From NCBI GenBank assembly GCA_004794655.1, contig SMMW01000003.1, positions 3,224,001 through 3,288,000 on the forward strand: a stretch of DNA of 64,000 bases, in the 5' to 3' direction. The notes under the pieces were generated by a model. It worked only from the letters and a program-made list of their open reading frames with translations. It searched no databases and was not told where the DNA came from. Position 1 is the stretch's first letter. Each line of letters starts with the position of its first letter. Shown one piece after another: positions 1 through 12,300 of this stretch. The DNA is from Marisa cornuarietis. Taxonomy: Eukaryota > Mollusca > Gastropoda > Architaenioglossa > Ampullariidae. Made by a program: the position numbers and the translations under genes.

Positions 1-675
1 ATCAGTGGACATTATGCTCATAAACTACAGGCTCACAAGAAAACACTTTCAAGGTTAGATACAAACAGTTGGAGGAGTTTATTTTCATATTGGAAACATC
101 TGTCAACCAGCAGAAAGTAACATTCATTGAGCACCCACTGATGAAACCCAGGGATTACAAAATACATTTTTGTTTCCTTTGAAACTTTTAAAAAACCAAA
201 GTGCTATCATAAATCTGCGATAATTAGATTGGTAAAAATATTAACTTGCCTGAAAAATAGACAAATTAAAAAAAATATCTCAGAATGAACATAATTACCT
301 TATAATACAACATACTTGATTCTTATGGAATCATTGTAGTTCATTTGATAATACTTAGATCATGACTCAAATCATTTCACCACTTTCACTCTCAGTTAAG
401 TACAAAATACCATCAACTACAAATTAAATTTCTGCCCAAAAAGCAAATGGTTTTTATAATCTCAAATCTTTGAATAACGAAATGAAAACAATTTTGAAAA
501 ATTTTTTACATATGCACATGCATTTTTTTTAATATACTGAAGAACAAAAAAAAAAGGAGTTAAGAAATAAAAAGAAACTCTTAACACAATGTCCATTTAT
601 GTTTTGCTGTGATTCAATTTAACTTCTACCCTTGCTAAAATAAACTGACCATCATCAAACAAAAAGAGGTTCCTT
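1..675 (-). other. 3' untranslated and downstream sequence of the 676-5888 gene
   Basis: No coding signal is seen in either strand. The stretch is very AT-rich and lies directly downstream of the stop codon at 676-678 of the minus-strand gene, so it is most simply its 3' untranslated region. On the minus strand an AATAAA hexamer (plus-strand TTTATT, near 76-81) could serve as a polyadenylation signal. The exact cleavage point cannot be told from sequence alone. Confidence 0.5.
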
Positions 676-3600
676 TCAGCTATCTTTGTCATCAAGCATA
701 GATTCCTCTAGTTCCACAATAGAGAAATTATTGGAAAGTTCCAAAATACAGCACTCCTCATCACCCATATAAACCACACTATCACCCTCATAGTTATCAT
801 ACAAAATGTCCTCTTCATCACTGTCTCCAATGATGATGATACTGTCATCTTGGCTCTCCTCTTTCACCCTTATCAGTTGGAAAGTACCGCTGGCCCGCCG
901 CTTTATGTTGTCTGAAGGAATCACCCCAACCTCAGACTTTATTTGCTGCAGCCTGGATGCTGAACTTTCTCTACGCTTTATTTTTTCTGGTGCAATTAGA
1001 TGCCCATGCGTTTCTGGTACTTTCTGGCTCTTTTCCACCTCCTGGCTGTCTTCTACTACTGGATCAATGTCAGATTTTTCACCCTTCACACTCTCCAGAG
1101 AAAGCGAATGGCAGTCAAAGGTAACAGATGGTGCAGGGATGCTGCTGTAAATATAGGGCCGATAATTCAGGACAAGCTCCTCAAGAACTTCATCCGATGG
1201 TATATAACGTTTTACACAGCGGTAATGATTTGTATGACTCAAGAATGATGTCACACGACCCTCTCTGGAAACAAGGCTGCCTGAAAATATTAATTAATTT
1301 TGTTATCAAGCTGTAAGTCAGCATCATCATCAGTCAGCTTTTACACATTCACAGATGATACACACCTTGAGAAAGGTTTGAGTATTCTACCAGTTAATAA
1401 AATGTTACAATGTGTAATAAGTGGGAGGTTTTTTGTTACAGTTGCAATCCATGCCAAGCAAAATAACTTCTCCCCATAGCAGCGAGAGAGATTGTGTGCA
1501 CTGCTTGATTTAATCAAGGCCCGGCATTTTCTAAACTTTTATTTTATTCAGTAGTTAATTAATAATTGCTGTTTACCTTCTTTTATATTGTATTGACTTG
1601 TTTGATTAATGGATATATAGATGTTTATTATTTAAAAAGCTTATGTCTGCTTTTGTGTTGTCCTGGCTGGATTACTGTCTGCTCAATCTTCCCAACTGCC
1701 TTCTGGGGAAACGTCAAAGGGCTCACAATATTGCAGCTCGTATTGTGTCCATAGACAAAAAGCAGACCATGCTACATTCCTTCTCCGCAAGCTTCACTGG
1801 CTGTCTGTGATTGTCACACTGTGGTATTGTTGTCTTCACAGCCTAGCCCCAGTCTGAGCTACTGTTGTCTTTATGGCATTGCCCCACCATAGCTGTCTGA
1901 GCTACTGTTGTCTTTACAACCTTGCCCCATCATAGTTGAGTTACTGTTGTCTTACCACATGTCAGTCTCTTGAGCCTGCTGCTATTGGCCTCCTCCCTGT
2001 GCCACACATTAGATGAGGAAATTCAACAGGCCCCCACCATTTAGTTTTCAGACCCTTGCTCTTCAGACAATCGAAGCCTTCAAATTTGGCCTCAAAACCC
2101 ATCTCTTTAAGAACTTATCTTGTATAAACAAGAACACGGTTCTACTCATTCCTGAGTTCTACGTCCATGCACTTAGTTCATGTCTATTTCATGGTGTCTT
2201 CTATTTTCTGACTATCATATTTTTTGTTTGGTTGACTGTCAGTTCTTTGTTATTATTATTATAATAATAAAGGTAATAGGGTGATTTGGGTATCTTGGAC
2301 AAAGACAAGAATTATCTGCATAAGAATAATAGAAATATTATATAATAGAAATATTATATAAGGTAAGGTAAAGGTCATCCCATAACCTTTTTCAGGTCGT
2401 TGGGGAGTGAGGTGTTAGAGACCCCACTTTTCTCGGGGCCAGCTTTTACATGAGGGTGGTTTTAAAAAAAGCACTTAACCTAATAAATCTAACAGGAAAA
2501 GGCAGCAGCAGTTTACCTTTTTGATAGTGACCAACATCCTTCTTTGTCAGGTGCTGTAACCGTTGCCCTGTACCCCAATCTTCTCTTGCTTTATTTGTCT
2601 TGAACACTGGCACCTGTTTTTGTCCTTTCTCTATGGCTGTCGTACACACCACAGATATGGTTCCAGCATATTGACCTAGGTAGTTTGCACTATCCTTAAA
2701 AAAGAAAAAAAAAATACTGCTAAAAAAAACTCATAAGGCAAGAAGGTAACGACCAAAAAATAAAAGCAATCTGTGACTTTGCAATTGTAATCTCACCCAA
2801 ATCTGAGAATTCTCAGCATTGCCATAAAGTTGGGTTGCTTGGGACACTTGTTGCAATGTCTATATATACACTCTTCAAAAAATAAAACTTGTTACAACAA
2901 ATGATAAGCATATCTTTTGGCAATCCCTTCGTTGAGATTCCACTCAAATATAAAGAGATCACATTTGCCCTTTCAAATGCTAGTTTATATGCACAAGGCT
3001 TATTTGTCATTATTAATCAAACTGCCAAAAGGTAATTAGCCTATTTACTCCAAGACAAAATTAATCTTTTAACACTTAAATATTGTACTACAGACAATTT
3101 GCAGCTGCATTCTGTAATCATTTCTTAGGTTTTAGTCTACCTCTAGTTACATAAAACCAGCAAAAGTGACAATGGTAATAAAACCGTCATTGCCTCACCT
3201 GGTTTTCCTTCATCATAGGCAGTGAGAAGAGAAGCTCATGAAGCTCGTTTCCCACTTTCACTGCATCACATTTCCTGCCATCAATTACACTCAATTCTAC
3301 ATGATGATAATGATAGTAATGAACATTTATATAGCGCTTGTTTAATCATTTGCTCAGAATGCTTTACAGAAATGATATAGTGACCTATTCACGTAAACTG
3401 AATCACTTATAACCATCATGTACCCAAATTTGCATATAACAGACATGCTCACTTCAACAACACACTTGCTCATACACAAAGTAAATACAGAGACGTGTTA
3501 TGCACATTCATGGTCTGGGCAGGGATGCAGTAAATTCTGTGTTTGGAAAAAATGTGTCTTAAGTTTGGACTTAAAGGTAATAAGAGAATCAGAGTGATGA

Positions 3601-5888
3601 AACCAGCATTATCTGTTCTAAGTTGATGGGGCCTGGTAGGAGAAAGACTTCTGTCCATATATCTTTGTCTCAGTAGGACTCGAACAAGTTTGGTATCAGA
3701 AGATAAGCGAAGAAGTCATGTGGGCGTACATAATGTGAAAAGAAAGTTACACACCAGCTAAAATAGAGACAGGCAGAGATTATACAATTTTTTTTAAACT
3801 GAGCAACCATCCTTTTAATAAGATAACCAACCAACCCTTGAGGACAGTACCTATCATGCCAACCTGAAGTAGACAATAAAGGCAGCTACTACTCTGAAAT
3901 CACCTAGTGTCTAAAACATGAGGATATAAGCATCAAGAATCACTTTGTGTAAAAATCTGCATAAAATCTTTTATACCCTCAAACTACTTAAGACACCTTT
4001 ATTAACCTATTTGATCCCAGTTACATGTTGTCTAGTTACTTTTACCTGGCTAAAAATATGACAAAGTATAACCATGCTTACAACTGTCGCCCAATCATTG
4101 GGCGTGTAGTCAGAAGTTGCCCATCAAGGTAAACATTGATCCACAATGGATGAGGACTCAGTCGTTGAATGGATATTGAAAAAGGTATCACTGGGTAATT
4201 CTGTGAAGAAATATCTGGGTTAGCATCTTTGTTTTTAGTGAAATAGATTCTTGAGTTAGAGACTGTTCATTTCTGTTCAAATCTGATAAAAGGGGGCCAA
4301 CAGCAGAGGGTGCATTTGGGCTCCATCACAGTAACTAATGCTTGACATGCTATGGAAATGATTGTGATGTTTATATTTCAGAAGCCCCATAAATGTTCCT
4401 GTCAAATCTGGTTTTATTACTTCATTTTGTGTTTTGTGGATAATACAGTCTTCTGTTCTAGTCAAAAATTAAGTGCATAGAAGCTCTTGTAGTATGTTTT
4501 AAGAAAAAAATGAATTGACTAGTGTGATACCCGTTGAAGGATTTATTTTGGATGACGTTTGAGAAGACCATTTATTCTTGCCGTTTAAAAAGCTATTTTT
4601 CAAGTTCTTTTGTGGTTACTCCTAATAACAGCTGTGATTTGTGTGGTACTGAGATGACTTTGCAGAAAAGTTCAGTTCTATAAATAAGTCCTTGACCAGA
4701 TGTATGATGTATTGGGTACAATCCCACTGAACAGAGGGGAGTGGAGCTGTGTGCTGTTGATGAACTACAGTTAATTAACTGGGCAGTAGAGATATTTTAG
4801 GGCGGTTTTTTGCATTGTTAAATTTAAGCCTAGGCCTGGTAGGTAAAGGTAAGGTACAGGCCATCCTCTAGCCTTTTAGTTCAAATACATATGGAATGGA
4901 GACCTGATAAGAACAAAGTTAAGATCACTGGCAACAGCAAAGCAGAGATCTACATTAATAAGGTATGGCTCAAAGAGGTAAGCAGCTTTAAGTACTTGGG
5001 AGCCACTCAATCCAAGACACCAGCTCCACGACAGATAGCAGCATCAGGATTACATCAGCAACAGCAGCAATGGCTAGGCTAGATAGGATCTGGCATAGCC
5101 ACAAGATAAGGTTCACTACCAAGTACAGGCTGTACAAATCCTTGGTAGTGCCGATCCTGCTCTATGGATGTGAAACGTGGATTCTGCTTGCTATGGAGAG
5201 GAGAATCCAGGCATTCAAGAGCAAGTGCAAGATGAGGTTTCTATCTCATAAAGAAAACATAAAATCAGATTTTGTACCGGTTGACACACTTGTAGGACAT
5301 CAGGAACCATTACTTGTAACAACAGGTCAAGTTCTGCCATGTGACCTGGCATGACACCTTGTCAAAGACTGTCCTTCAAGGTACCTTGAAGGCTGATCAA
5401 CACTGAAGTGCCCCGAGGAAAAACTGGTTTACAATCATCGAAGACTGCACTTTTTGTAGTCATTACATTTTTTTTTTTAAGGACAAGAAAAGAGAATAAA
5501 CATGCTAAGCACAATGACATTAATTTGCATGCCCTTTGTAGAGCACGCCATCATGCTCATTTTAATGGTAACCTAGTGATACAGATGTCAAAGGAGTAGA
5601 ACTGCGCCTCTGCAAAGAATCAGACATTAGAAGAAATAAAAATGCTGTCAATAGTTTTCCAATCGCTAAATGCATCAAATAAGACAACTCACCTTGAAAC
5701 CTAAGCATTTCACTCGGTTTTACAAAATAGTTAAAAAGAAATTCAAGTACCTGTCCGTCTTCTTCAAGAAGATAAGAAGTAGGACCATGCAAGTCCACTT
5801 CTGCAAATATTTCGTTTTTTATTCTGTACTCGGGAAGTTTCTTGGAAGCAACCACCACTCCAAATTCAACAAACTTTCCCTCCGGCAT
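676..5888 (-). CDS. Uncharacterised DUF7918-like protein with SUMO-type motifs, 5 coding exons
   Basis: Exons in transcript order: 5888-5693, 4214-4082, 3289-3199, 2694-2517, 1280-676. They total 1203 nt (400 residues plus stop) and all phases (1, 2, 0, 1) agree. The start is the ATG at 5888, directly after the acceptor AG; the splice at 3289 uses a weak acceptor context. Residues 1-190 (opening MPEGKFVEFGVVV, later WINVYLDGQLL and YLGQYAGTISVV) look like the DUF7918 fold known mostly from fungal and animal hypothetical proteins; this match is from memory. The tail is charged and probably disordered. It has three psi-K-x-E sumoylation-type sites (VKGE about K265, IKSE about K314, VKEE about K339), a SUMO-interacting-type core SIIIIGDSDEED about 346-357, and two RRxS sites (RRES, RRAS). 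This suggests a nuclear, SUMO-linked protein, which is inference; no enzymatic motif is seen. The gene is head-to-head with DIS3. Confidence 0.8.
1640..2271 (+). repeat. LINE remnant, 3' part of reverse-transcriptase ORF (family A)
   Basis: Broken reading frames resemble the C-terminal end of CR1/L2-type retrotransposon ORF2: a segment reading VLSWLDYCL near 1655, and further on the usual end FKFGLKTHLF near 2075-2110. A (TTA)n-type tail follows at 2251-2271. Several frameshifts make it non-functional. A related fragment lies at 38040-38625. It sits in intron 4 of the minus-strand DUF7918-like gene. Confidence 0.6.
2345..2445. repeat. Short dispersed repeat (AGGTAAGGTAAAGGTCATCC type)
   Basis: The segment starts with AGGTAAGGTAAAGGTCATCC and runs to a C-rich piece near 2440. 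A similar phrase (GGTAAAGGTAAGGTACAGGCCATCC, in two adjacent runs) occurs at about 4841-4865, next to the LINE fragment at 4880-5400, so it is probably a retroelement-end sequence. Preceding it is a 17-bp duplication of ATAGAAATATTATATA at 2328-2360. Confidence 0.4.
3301..3665 (-). repeat. LINE/SINE-like 3' end with TATATAGCGC box
   Basis: Read on the minus strand this ends in GCGCTATATAAATGTTCATT followed by an imperfect (ATC/ATT)n run at 3301-3325, the usual terminus of many lophotrochozoan LINEs. The upstream part, to about 3660, contains the motif TTAAGTTTGGACTTAAAGG (3558-3576), which I recall as a widespread dispersed repeat. No open frame. It abuts exon 3 of the minus-strand gene (3199-3289). 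The boundary at 3665 is a guess. Confidence 0.45.
4880..5400 (+). repeat. RTE-type LINE remnant, C-terminal RT region
   Basis: Two overlapping frames, shifted near 5070, give the end of a non-LTR reverse transcriptase: NKVKITGNSKAEIYI, then SSFKYLGAT, then ARLDRIW and KSLVVPILLYGCETW, followed by LVGHQEPLLV. These phrases are typical of RTE-like ORF2 C termini. Premature stops and frameshifts make it a dead copy. A second copy of the same kind lies at 33015-34275. It is in intron 1 of the minus-strand gene. Confidence 0.75.
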
Positions 5889-6378
5889 CTCCACAAAGAA
5901 AGAAAAATATGCGTTACAGGAGTATTACTACACTATGCTGTCTTAGGACCTTTTTACCATCTAGACAAAAATATTTTAAAATAAAATAAATAAATAAATA
6001 AATGTTCCACGAGGTACAAAACTTTGATGGGAATGATTTGTCTTGTCTTGTCATTTCTGCTTTAGTGTCTGTTTCACACTGACTTAAAGGGAAGAGCGTC
6101 AGTGCACCCTCATTAATCGTAATATACCTTCTATAGCTTCAGAATCAATATTACTTTTCGTCGTCAGTTTTTGAACCGTTATGGCGGCACTTTTCAAAAT
6201 CCTTCAGTTGGCGTAGCCTCCCTTCGCTATTTAGGCCAGAGTAGCTCCCCTTCCTAGAGGAAACGTGCGTCTGAGCAACGGGAAGACGTATTTTCATTGT
6301 TTTTGCTTCTTTAAATTTTTTTCTCCCAACTTTTAGGGAACGCACTAATCTATTCTTCTAAACAGTGCTAGCTAAGAA
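5889..6378. promoter_or_regulatory. Shared promoter region of the DUF7918-like gene (minus) and DIS3 (plus)
   Basis: The two start codons (5888 minus, 6379 plus) are 490 bp apart. On the minus strand a donor-like site (GAAG/GTATAT, at 6128/6127) suggests a 5' untranslated exon from about 6350 down to 6128, spliced to the coding exon at 5888. If so, both transcription starts fall close to 6345-6378. The segment 6170-6300 has more CG dinucleotides than the surroundings. No TATA box is seen. A 64-codon frame (6345-6151, minus) lies inside the proposed 5' exon and would be an upstream ORF or chance. Confidence 0.55.
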
Positions 6379-9300
6379 ATGTTGACATCAAAAATCTTTA
6401 TTAAAAAGACAAAGAGAGGAGGGGTGATGAAGGTGGTGCGAGAGCACTACCTCAGAGATGATATAACTTGCGGCTCGAAACTGTGTTGGACTTGCGAACA
6501 TACGACATCAAAACAGCCGTTGGAAGAATCACCTATTAGTCTCAGCTGTGTGTGCCCTCGTGCTCATTATCTTTTGCCCGACACTAATGTTGTTCTTCAC
6601 CAGGTAAACTTAATACCTATTTTCACAATAGTTGTACTATTGTTTATTGTACTATCATTAATGAATAACTTAAACATAGTATTGAGTTATTCGTGGGTAC
6701 TAACTGGATAGCTCCTGCGGTGCCTCTAACAGTGATAATCATAGATCAATAATCAGTCCTCCTTACCTAATGGGTTTAGGAGAAAGGTGGGAGAAGAATC
6801 ATAAAGTCCTCATTTGATTCACCTCCATCATAGAGTCTATGCCTCCATCAACTACTCCCCCACCAAGTGCCAAGTGTTAGTGGGCAAAGATAAAAGGCTC
6901 TGTTGCTTAGTGAATTATAGGGGGTTCTTCATATCTAGGACAAGCCGTGGGGTAGTCTGTCTCCTTCCAACTGCTACCATCTCATATCTAAAGAAAGCAA
7001 AGTAGGACAATAAGTGTTTCTTTGAGGCAACTGAGTTGCAGTGAGATGAAAACCCCACCAGATTTCAACTTGTTAGTGCAGGTAGATTTGGTTTTTAAGC
7101 TTTTTTTAAGTCTAACTTATTGTAAATTAAGGCTCTCTATTCATTAATGTCTGATATAGATTATGAGATAAAGGAATTTTTTGTTTATTAGTACATCGAC
7201 TGAATGGTTATTTCATATTTTCAGATTGATGTCATCGAAGATCCAGTAGTCACAAATGTGATCATACTTCAGACCGTTTTGGATGAGGTGAATAATGTTT
7301 TTTAGAAAGCATTATTCATTTTAGTAGGTAACAAGAACTAAATCTAAGATCTTCTACGTCTCATGATAATGAGTGTGTTTGTCTGGTGCCTCCATTATAT
7401 ATTTAACTAATGAACAGTACAAAAATATTTTCTGTTTGAAATACTAACATCTTTTCAAAGCATTCTTAAAAACTCAGTCAGGAAACATTGTTGGCATATG
7501 GCTTTGATGGTCAAGGACCCAATTTATGTATTATTGTTTGTTTTTTAATGAGGACCCTTTAAGTTCTTAATAATTTCCAGATTACAACAGACTATTACTT
7601 GATAATTTCAATTATTATGCTTTAAATTTCTTCAGATTCCATAAAAGAAACTAGATTTTCATTATAAAATATAAACTGTTTGAGTTAAAATATGAACATA
7701 TATCTTCAGGTCAAGCATAGAAGCATTCCAGCTTATAAGAGACTGAAGGATATGCTGGCGAACCCAGACAAACATTTCTACACTTTCTGCAATGAGTTCA
7801 ACAAGTGAGTTGATCATTTTTATAATTTATGTTTGTTTTCTATGTGCTAACCCATGCCAAAATCTGGCTAGTCAAAGGTCCTTTACATTTAGGAATTCTA
7901 CTTTGCAGTGGGGTCCAGACACTTTAAGATTGAACGGTGACAAATTAATATAATTATTATATTTGTTCAGATATTTCTTAAATTGCATGTCTCACCTTTT
8001 GAAAGTTGTTTTCCTTCTATTGTTGTGGAATATGATAGTGGGAAGCATTTAAGAACATGAGGATCATTTTTTTAACTTGAATATTTATCACATGTAAATC
8101 TTTGATTATATAGTGTATTTCTGTAAAGTTTTAATAGTATCATAGACTGCATAAAGTACAAGTCACATTGTAAATGTTTTGTTGCACCTGAATGTTTTTG
8201 ACATGTCAAGACAACTGTAATCTTGTGCATAGGGTCAGGTGATGTATCCCAGCATAATACAAAAGGTCTACTGCTTAACCATGGTGTGGTTAAAAATGCA
8301 AAAGATAGAAGGAATGTAATTATCCTGCTCCTTTTGTGAACAAAACATCTTGATCAGATTATTTTGTCAACATGAAGTGTGTATGATTAGTAATACTCTG
8401 TCAGATGAAGCCGATACAAATGGGCTAGAGGGTTGTATATTTAGTCCACGAACACGTTGAAACTTTTTGTATAGTGAAACATGAAACATTGATAATTTGG
8501 ATTTTTGTTTTTTTATCAACATCCAATTAAAATGTAATGCATATGTTAAAACAATTGTGGCTGTGACAGAAACACTTACATTGAACGAGAACCAGGTGAA
8601 TCAGTCAACGATCGCAATGACCGAGCCATACGTCAAGCAGCAAAGTGGTACAGCCAACATATCGAGAGTGTGAACACTGTCCTCATCACTGATGATAATG
8701 AAAACCGCAGCAAGGCAACCAAAATGGGGCTGGATGCTTTCACAGGTAAACTATGTCAATCAGTACCTTCACTAGGGGAAGGAGAAGGAGTTTGTTTATG
8801 ATGCAGTTTATTTTTTTAGCATTCAGAGCTTGTTAGTATAGTTTTTTGTTTGTTTGGTTTGGTTGTGTTTTTCTTTTTTGAGGAAGTTGCTAAACAACAA
8901 ATATACATACAGTAGGATTCTTATTGTTCTACTCGCACATCTGCTTTTTTAAATTTTATTTAAAATTCTTTGATTCATTGTATCTTTTTTGGTTATTTTG
9001 TTTCAATTTGATTGTCTTGGTGCAATTTTTTTGCATTCTGTCCTTATCACCTGTTCCTTTCATTTGGTTTAGTCTTTCTTTGATCTAAGCAGGTTTGTAT
9101 TTGTTTTAGTTCATGAATACATCAAGAGTCTGAAAGATGCTGGTGCCCTTCTTGACCGTCTAGCCAATCCTTTATCCAGAATTGTAAGTACAAGAGTGTT
9201 TTTGGAGTATTTGTGTTTCAGAGTGCAGTGTATGAGAGTATGTGGATGAAATGGATGCAGGGAAATATATGAAAGAGATGATTTATTGATATGTGCTTGT

Positions 9301-12300
9301 GTCATATTGTCTCATTACATTTGAGAGTTTTATCTGTCATGTGTGTGTGTATATATATATATATATGTGCAAACACACATTTGTTGATGCATGTTTCATG
9401 CCGCACAATTTTTTTAATGACAGACAATACAAGGGGGCAAAGTACTTTTTCCAGAACACCTTCCTCTCTCTGAGATACAGCGAGGAATACGCTCAGGAAA
9501 ATACCTGCAGGGCACCTTCTTTGCCAGTCGAGAAAACTATCTGGAGGCAAACATCTCAGTAGAAAATCAAGACAGGATGGTACAGAAAAAAATTACTGTT
9601 TGTAATTGTTTGCTTGAGAGTAGCGTGATTATTTGTTGTATTAACCAGTGTTGTCTTGTTCATGAAAATACTGCAAGTATAATTTGACATGGTCTTTTGA
9701 TGTTTTTCCCTTAACTCTATTGGAGCTGTCTGCTGCATTCGACACTATAGACTGCTATCTGCTTTTTCATAGACTCCACACCCTCTACAGAATTTCTGGA
9801 CCTGCCTTCTAGTGGTTCAACTCCTATCTTACTGATAGGCCTCAGAATGTGTTCGTTGATGGTCAGACATCTTGCCCTGCTCCACTTTTCTGTGGTGTTC
9901 CCCAAGGCTCAGTACTTGGCCCAGTTCTGTTCATTCTGTACACTGAACCACTTTCATCATGCATCTAGTCTCACCTGGTTTCTCATCAATTCTATGCTGA
10001 CGACACGCAGCTTTACTGCACTACTCCACCTGCTGAGTCTCACTCTGCTATTAGCACTCTAGAAAGTTGTATCAGCGACGTCAAGGGCTGGATGGTAAAA
10101 AACAAGCTTAAACTAAGCGACAATAAAACGGAAGCCCTCTTGTGCCATAGAAGAAGACATCAACCTTCGCTCGTCAGTCTACCCAATCACATCAAGGTGG
10201 GCGAAACCAACATCAACTTCGCGTCATCTGTTAGGAATCTGGGATTTATTGTCGCTGCTGACATGACCCTTGATAAACATGCTATAGCTGTCTGTCAGTC
10301 TGAGCTTATGAGCTTATGAGCTCCATAAGATCAGTGCCATCCATCATTTTCTCTCTTCACGTGCTACCAACACTCTTTTCTGTGTGTTTTTTCTTTCTCG
10401 ACTAGATTACTGCAACTCCTTGCTTGCAGGCTGCCCCTCATCCCTCATTTAGAGACTCCAGAAAGTACAGAACTCCGCTGCACGTCTGGTGTTTAAAGCC
10501 AGGAAACGGGACCATGTCACTCCTCTCCTTCGTTTTCTACACTGGCTGCCCATTCGTTCTCGTATTCGGTACTAACTGTCTGTGCTGTGTTTTAATTTCT
10601 TTGCAGGCTTCTGTCCTGACTATTTCTCGGAACTTCTCTTCCCTTACGTTCCGGCCAGGCAACTACGTTCTTCCTCTGATGACCGTATCCTAACTGTTCC
10701 TGTCACCAGAACAGCAACATATGGTCACAGGATGTTTGGCTACTGTGCAGCAAAACAATGGAACTCTCTTCCTTTCCATATCCGCCACCTTCCTACAATT
10801 GAATCCTTCAAATCTGCACTGAAAATGCACCTCCTCCTTGAGCATTACTCCTAACAACAGCCCTAACAATGCTCGTCCTTCTTACCCTCCTGCCTTCCAC
10901 TCTTGCTACTTTTCTACCCATCTTTCTCTGCAGAATCACTATTTTCTCTGTTCTTGTTACTTGCTGCTTTTTTGTGTTTTTCTATCTTTGTTTTCTGTTT
11001 GTCTTGAGTACTGTGGTTTATTCTTCCATCCCTAGTGTTCTATCCATGTAGTCCATGTCTCTTCCCCGTTTTAAGCGCTAAGAGCATGCTCTCTATGAGT
11101 GTGAATATGCGCTATAAAAATCTTCATTATTATTATTTTCAGCACTGTCTTTTGCACATGGTTAGTCTTCAGCTAACATTTTTTAGCTTTACAAATTGGT
11201 GAATTTTCTAGTGGTAATTTAATAAACAATGTAGAATAATAAATTGTCGTTTTTTAACTGGTGTGTGATATCTGTCTGGAAGTCAATAAAAATGTTTGAT
11301 GTTACAATAAGGATGAAGACAGTAAAAGAAGCTATACAAGTTTAATAGTGTGGAAAAATTTTGTGTTTCTTGTCTTGGAGATAAATATTTGAGATACACA
11401 TTACTATATAAACAACTTTTTCAAGTTTCCTAAATGGACCACTTGTTAAAGGGGTTAGGAGGACTTTAAAAATATCTAACACATAAATAACCTATGTCTT
11501 GTATAAGACTGACAGCTCTGATCTAATAAAGCCTTCATACCCAAGTATGTCAAAAAAAAAATCCTTGTCATCAGGTATTTATTCAAGGGATGATTAACCT
11601 GAACCGTTCGGTGGATGGCGATATAGTTGCCATAGAGTTGTTACCAGAAGAGAAATGGAGTTGTCCTTCATCACTCGTTCTTGTGGACCGAGAGGAACAG
11701 CAGACGGAAGAAGATGACATGGATGACAGTGTGAGCAGAGAGGACACCTTGTTCTAATCTTATTTTATCTTGCTTTTTGTGTTATTCTTCTCCTTTAGTT
11801 GGAGTTTTAATGTACTTAGAGTTGATTTTCTCCCCATATTCTAGACGTATTAGTTTTTGTCAGATGTATACTTTAGACTTGTCATCATGTTTTACCTGGT
11901 AAATGATTTTCAGTGATACCATTGATGCACCCTTTAATTACTATATGTGTATATTTTGATTACATTAAAATGCACTATAGACTGCTTATGAGCTTAAGTT
12001 AAAGAAATGAACATGAAGATGGTAAGATTTTTTGGCTTGTACAGGTAATGTTGAGTTGCTGAAGAAGCTAGCAGTGAAACACTAAATTTTGTACAGTTGG
12101 CAAAAATCCTTCAAGGAGTATGTGTGTTTGCAGGAACGGGAAGTGAAAAATCTAGTTCCAAAGGAACTTCGTCAACCAACTGGCAGAGTGATTGGCATCA
12201 TCAAGCGCAACTGGCGTCAGTATTGTGGTGTCCTTCAGCCTTCTCTTCTCAAAGAGGTCTGCACCTACTTTTTTCCACTTATACTGTTTTTATTATATTT

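Noticed and set aside
4190..4202. Nearer acceptor CTTCACAG for exon 2 of the minus-strand gene
   Set aside because: It gives a frame with an early stop. The acceptor at 4214/4215 keeps the frame open and matches phase 1 of the previous exon.
5889..5894. Start two codons upstream (GTG GAG) for the DUF7918-like protein
   Set aside because: GTG is not a normal eukaryotic start, and these bases are the splice acceptor (GTGGAG) before the ATG at 5888.
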